Positions 5,201 to 7,259 of a stretch of DNA of 7,259 bases are shown here, in pieces. The stretch is from contig CAZLCL010000038.1 of assembly GCA_964558315.1 (NCBI GenBank), positions 1-7,259 of the forward strand. Direction: 5' to 3'. The DNA is from MWCM01 sp964558315 (GTDB lineage Bacteria > Patescibacteriota > UBA1384 > XYA2-FULL-43-10). The translations under genes and the position numbers were made by a program. Position 1 is the first letter of the stretch; each line of letters starts with the position of its first letter. Below the pieces are notes generated by a model. That model had not been told where the DNA came from. It did no database searches and was given only the letters and a program-made list of their open reading frames with translations.

Positions 5201-6931
5201 CTATTCACTTATCAACTTAGAAAAGTCTTCTAGAAGCTTTTTCATCTTTTCCTTATCGCCACTTTCTTCGGCTAGTTTTATCTGGTTCGAATAGTGCTGT
5301 TTAGCATCTTCGTTTTTTGATTGCCTGAGTCTTAACAACAAATATTTAAGCTCTTTATTAAGAATCTCATTATTTAATTCTTGATAATCAATGGAAAACT
5401 GATAACTCCACTGGTCAAGTAGCTTTTTTTGATTCTCGTCCAGTATTTCCAAACTCTTTTTATCAGTAATCATATGTTGCCAAATTTCAGCAGATTCTTT
5501 ATCTTGAGGTTTTTCGATTATTGCTAAATTAAGCATTTCGCTTTTAATCAGAGATTTTTCCGACCAAATTATGGCCATTATTCTTTGAAATATATTCAAC
5601 GGTTTGATATTCGCACTAGCTTTCTCAGTCTGCGGAAATTGATTTTTGTTTTTGTTCATATCATTTAATAATGACTCCATGGAAATCAAAATCTTTTTTG
5701 ATAAATATTTTATATAGTGCTCTTTCTCTAAGTCAGTGCTGACATTTTTTATTACCGGTAGAATTTCTTTAATAATATGTTTACGATCCGAAATATCATT
5801 AATATTTCTCTCACGACACAAAATATCTATCCATATTTCTAAGGCGGGGCGAGCATTTTTTACAGCTAATTGCCAAATTTTCTTATCCTTTCTGATTGCT
5901 TCATCCGGATCTTTAAAACCATAAGGTATCTCAACAATTTTTGGAGTAATATCATTTTTCAAAGTAATTAAAACTGCTCTCTTCATCGCTGTAAGACCAG
6001 CCGTATCAGAATCAAAAGCGTAGGCAATATTGGGAGTATAACGCGATAATATCCGAATTTGTTCTTCGGTAATTGCTGTTCCTGATGCCGCTACCACATT
6101 ACCAAAACCAGCTTGGTGACAAGCAATAACATCCATATTACCTTCAACAACTACTGCTAGTTCGTTGTCCCTAATTAAAATTTTGGCTTTATCAAGACCA
6201 TAAAGAACCTTGCCTTTATGATAAATATCCGATTCTGCAGAATTAATATATTTTGCTTGCTTGCCATCATCGACTAAAACTCTGGAAGTAAAACCAATGC
6301 AATTGCCCATAACATTATTAATGGGAAAGATAATTCTACCTCTAAAACGGTCGTAATAATCACCTTTTGCATTTTTTACCAATAAACCGGCTTTAAAAAT
6401 ATCAATTTTCTTATATCCTTTTGATTCCAAAAATCGGATGATAAAATCCCAAGAATCTGGAGCATAGCCTATTTGGAATTTATTAATAATTTCAGTATTC
6501 AAACCTCTTTCTTCAAGATAGCTCCTAGCCTTATCTGCTTTTTTATGATCAGTTAATAACTTGTGATATACCTTGTTTGCCCATTCATTGATTTCAAATA
6601 GAGTAGTTTTTAGATCGGCTTGGTGTTGCTCCTTGCCCCGGTTAATTGATCTAGAAGTTAATTTAACACCAGCTCTGTCAGCTAATATTTTTAAAGCATT
6701 ATAAAAATCTACCCCCTCAATTTTTTCAATAAATGTAAAGATGTCCCCACCCTCGCCACAACCAAAACATTTAAATATTTGCCTTTCGGGGTTAACCATA
6801 AAGGAAGGAGTTTTTTCATTATGAAACGGACAAAGACCCTTTAAATTGGCGCCCGCCCGTTTTAAGGTAAGATAACTCGAAACCACTTCCTCGATATTTA
6901 TTCTGTCTTTGACCTCTTCAATTTCATTCAT
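5201..6931 (-). CDS. dnaG: DNA primase DnaG
   Basis: DnaG makes RNA primers for chromosome replication, working with the replicative helicase. The 576-residue protein has the N-terminal CHC2 zinc finger (CPFH at 34-37, CFGC at 55-58; ligands C34, H37, C55, C58). The catalytic core spans about 110-360, with YDRFRGRIIFPI (193-204) and the TOPRIM motifs EGNMDVI (E263, D267) and FDSD (D307, D309). The C-terminal part (about 440-576) is a charged helical helicase-interaction-type region with weak conservation. Asparagine at 265 replaces the tyrosine of the common EGYMDV, and FDSD replaces FDGD. All acidic residues are present, so activity is expected. The start MNEIEEVKDRINIEEVV matches the usual DnaG start. 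The leader lacks a Shine-Dalgarno sequence. rpoD lies downstream. Confidence 0.97.
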   Translation of the reverse strand: MNEIEEVKDRINIEEVVSSYLTLKRAGANLKGLCPFHNEKTPSFMVNPERQIFKCFGCGEGGDIFTFIEKIEGVDFYNALKILADRAGVKLTSRSINRGKEQHQADLKTTLFEINEWANKVYHKLLTDHKKADKARSYLEERGLNTEIINKFQIGYAPDSWDFIIRFLESKGYKKIDIFKAGLLVKNAKGDYYDRFRGRIIFPINNVMGNCIGFTSRVLVDDGKQAKYINSAESDIYHKGKVLYGLDKAKILIRDNELAVVVEGNMDVIACHQAGFGNVVAASGTAITEEQIRILSRYTPNIAYAFDSDTAGLTAMKRAVLITLKNDITPKIVEIPYGFKDPDEAIRKDKKIWQLAVKNARPALEIWIDILCRERNINDISDRKHIIKEILPVIKNVSTDLEKEHYIKYLSKKILISMESLLNDMNKNKNQFPQTEKASANIKPLNIFQRIMAIIWSEKSLIKSEMLNLAIIEKPQDKESAEIWQHMITDKKSLEILDENQKKLLDQWSYQFSIDYQELNNEILNKELKYLLLRLRQSKNEDAKQHYSNQIKLAEESGDKEKMKKLLEDFSKLISE

Positions 6932-6965
6932 AAAAATATTTATATAATTATAGCTTCTTAGGGAT

Positions 6966-6994
6966 AGAATACTTTGACGTGATCCTTAAGTCAA
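6966..6994 (-). promoter_or_regulatory. Putative sigma-70 promoter of dnaG-rpoD
   Basis: On the minus strand, TTGACT (6994-6989, 5/6) is followed after 17 bases by TATTCT (6971-6966, 4/6), with a start near 6959 and a leader of about 27 bases. A second, perfect TATAAT at 6952-6947 has no good -35 box. If used, it would leave a leader of only about 8 bases. The -35 and spacer are covered by an imperfect 21-bp dyad (6974-6994) with arms TTGAC and GTCAA. Confidence 0.55.
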
Positions 6995-6995
6995 C

Positions 6996-7031
6996 AAAAA
7001 ATTCCGCCGTATTTACGCGGCGGAATTTTTT
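6996..7031. terminator. Strong, probably bidirectional Rho-independent terminator
   Basis: ATTCCGCCG (7001-7009) pairs perfectly with CGGCGGAAT (7018-7026) around an 8-base loop. The stem extends through A and T runs (6996-7000 with 7027-7031). On the minus strand it ends the small membrane protein gene, with TTTTT at 7000-6996 as the tail. On the plus strand TTTTTT at 7026-7031 follows, so it can work in both directions. It insulates the dnaG promoter immediately next to it. Confidence 0.85.
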
Positions 7032-7040
7032 AGAAACTGA

Positions 7041-7193
7041 CTACTCTCCACCTTTATCAGAAATGGCCACAGCCACTCCCACAATACCAACTACAATCTT
7101 GACAATAGCATGCCAAGACGGCTCTTCAGCCATAGTCCAACCCGGAACTAAACCGGCGATTCCCATTAAAATGGCAATCACTCCTACGATCAT
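7041..7193 (-). CDS. Small two-helix membrane protein, 50 residues, function unknown
   Basis: The preferred start is ATG 7193-7191, preceded by AGGAG (7205-7201) at seven bases. The product begins MIVGVIAILMGIAGL and has two hydrophobic segments, residues 2-18 and about 30-44 (IVKIVVGIVGVAVAI). A short loop containing WTMAEEPSWHAI separates them, and a charged tail SDKGGE follows. This is a helical hairpin, probably in the membrane. I do not recognise a named family. An upstream in-frame TTG (7232) or ATG (7223) would add 13 or 10 residues (including YLNLRRSVL), but neither has a Shine-Dalgarno sequence, and the TTG falls at the likely transcription start. A strong terminator lies 10 bases past the TAG stop, so the gene appears to be expressed on its own. 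Confidence 0.65.
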   Translation of the reverse strand: MIVGVIAILMGIAGLVPGWTMAEEPSWHAIVKIVVGIVGVAVAISDKGGE

Positions 7194-7239
7194 CAACACA
7201 CTCCTGCGGAGGTTGAGATACATCGGTAACAAATCTGGT

Positions 7240-7245
7240 ATGATA
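7240..7245 (-). promoter_or_regulatory. Candidate -10 box for the small membrane protein gene
   Basis: TATCAT on the minus strand (7245-7240) matches TATAAT at five of six positions. Its -35 partner would lie beyond the right edge and cannot be checked. Transcription would start near 7233, about 40 bases before the ATG at 7193. TTGACG at 7254-7249 is an alternative -35, but its -10 at 17 bases (TGTTAC) is poor. Confidence 0.35.
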
Positions 7246-7259
7246 GAACGTCAAAACCA

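Noticed and set aside
5736..5924. Plus-strand ORF opposite dnaG
   Set aside because: It is a shadow of dnaG; its composition follows the reverse complement of the primase codons.
7194..7232. TTG (7232) or ATG (7223) start for the small membrane protein
   Set aside because: Neither has a Shine-Dalgarno sequence, and the TTG falls at the predicted transcription start. ATG 7193 has AGGAG seven bases upstream.
1..7259. Alternative genetic code (TGA read as glycine), as in some CPR lineages
   Set aside because: No gene here ends in TGA, but conserved glycines in RpoD, DnaG and CheA are all read from GGN, and no conserved ORF is broken by TGA. The standard code suffices.
1..7259. tRNA, rRNA, CRISPR array, insertion sequence or prophage
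   Set aside because: I saw no regularly spaced direct repeats, transposase-like ORF, terminal inverted repeats or cloverleaf-like sequence on either strand.

Overview
The window is AT-rich bacterial chromosome. Housekeeping genes, a chemosensory pair and secreted-protein genes are packed together with short spacers. The DnaG and sigma-70 genes are unmistakable. The short sigma factor, the EGNMDVI form of the primase TOPRIM motif, several tiny membrane or secreted proteins, and a cysteine-containing phosphodiester glycosidase-like protein together suggest a Patescibacteria (CPR) genome. That placement is inference from recalled family features, not a tree. The standard code fits: no gene is interrupted by TGA.

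Layout. Positions 1-2016 (minus strand) hold a chemosensory operon, cheA then cheC. The cheC gene runs off the left edge. cheA is damaged in this sequence in two places. A 100-N assembly gap lies where the phospho-accepting HPt domain should be, and a one-base frame change near 538-562 detaches the last part of the CheW-like domain. A divergent intergenic region (2017-2265) holds a sigma-70-like promoter for cheA flanked by two short palindromes, and an extended -10 promoter for the plus-strand gene. Positions 2266-3633 (plus) encode a membrane-anchored or secreted protein: a helical region, a carboxypeptidase-regulatory-like beta domain and a NAGPA-type phosphodiester glycosidase domain. Next comes a self-contained mini-gene with its own promoter, a 47-residue exported peptide (3700-3843) and a terminator. 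Positions 3844-4009 separate convergent genes and contain a perfect 12-bp palindrome.

Positions 4010-6931 (minus) are dnaG followed by rpoD, the core of the macromolecular-synthesis operon without rpsU. It starts from a promoter that abuts a strong, probably bidirectional terminator (6996-7031). That terminator closes a small two-helix membrane protein gene (about 7041-7193, minus), which has a promoter element near the right edge.

How the genes fit together: DnaG (replication priming) and RpoD (general transcription) are housekeeping. CheA and CheC would be a histidine kinase and a CheY-P phosphatase of a chemotaxis or pilus-motility system whose receptors, CheW and CheY are not in the window. 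The two plus-strand genes act at or outside the membrane, and nothing in the sequence ties them firmly to either group. I did not find a clearly new system. The most open questions are the tiny exported peptide, the cheA frame break and the unassigned dyads.
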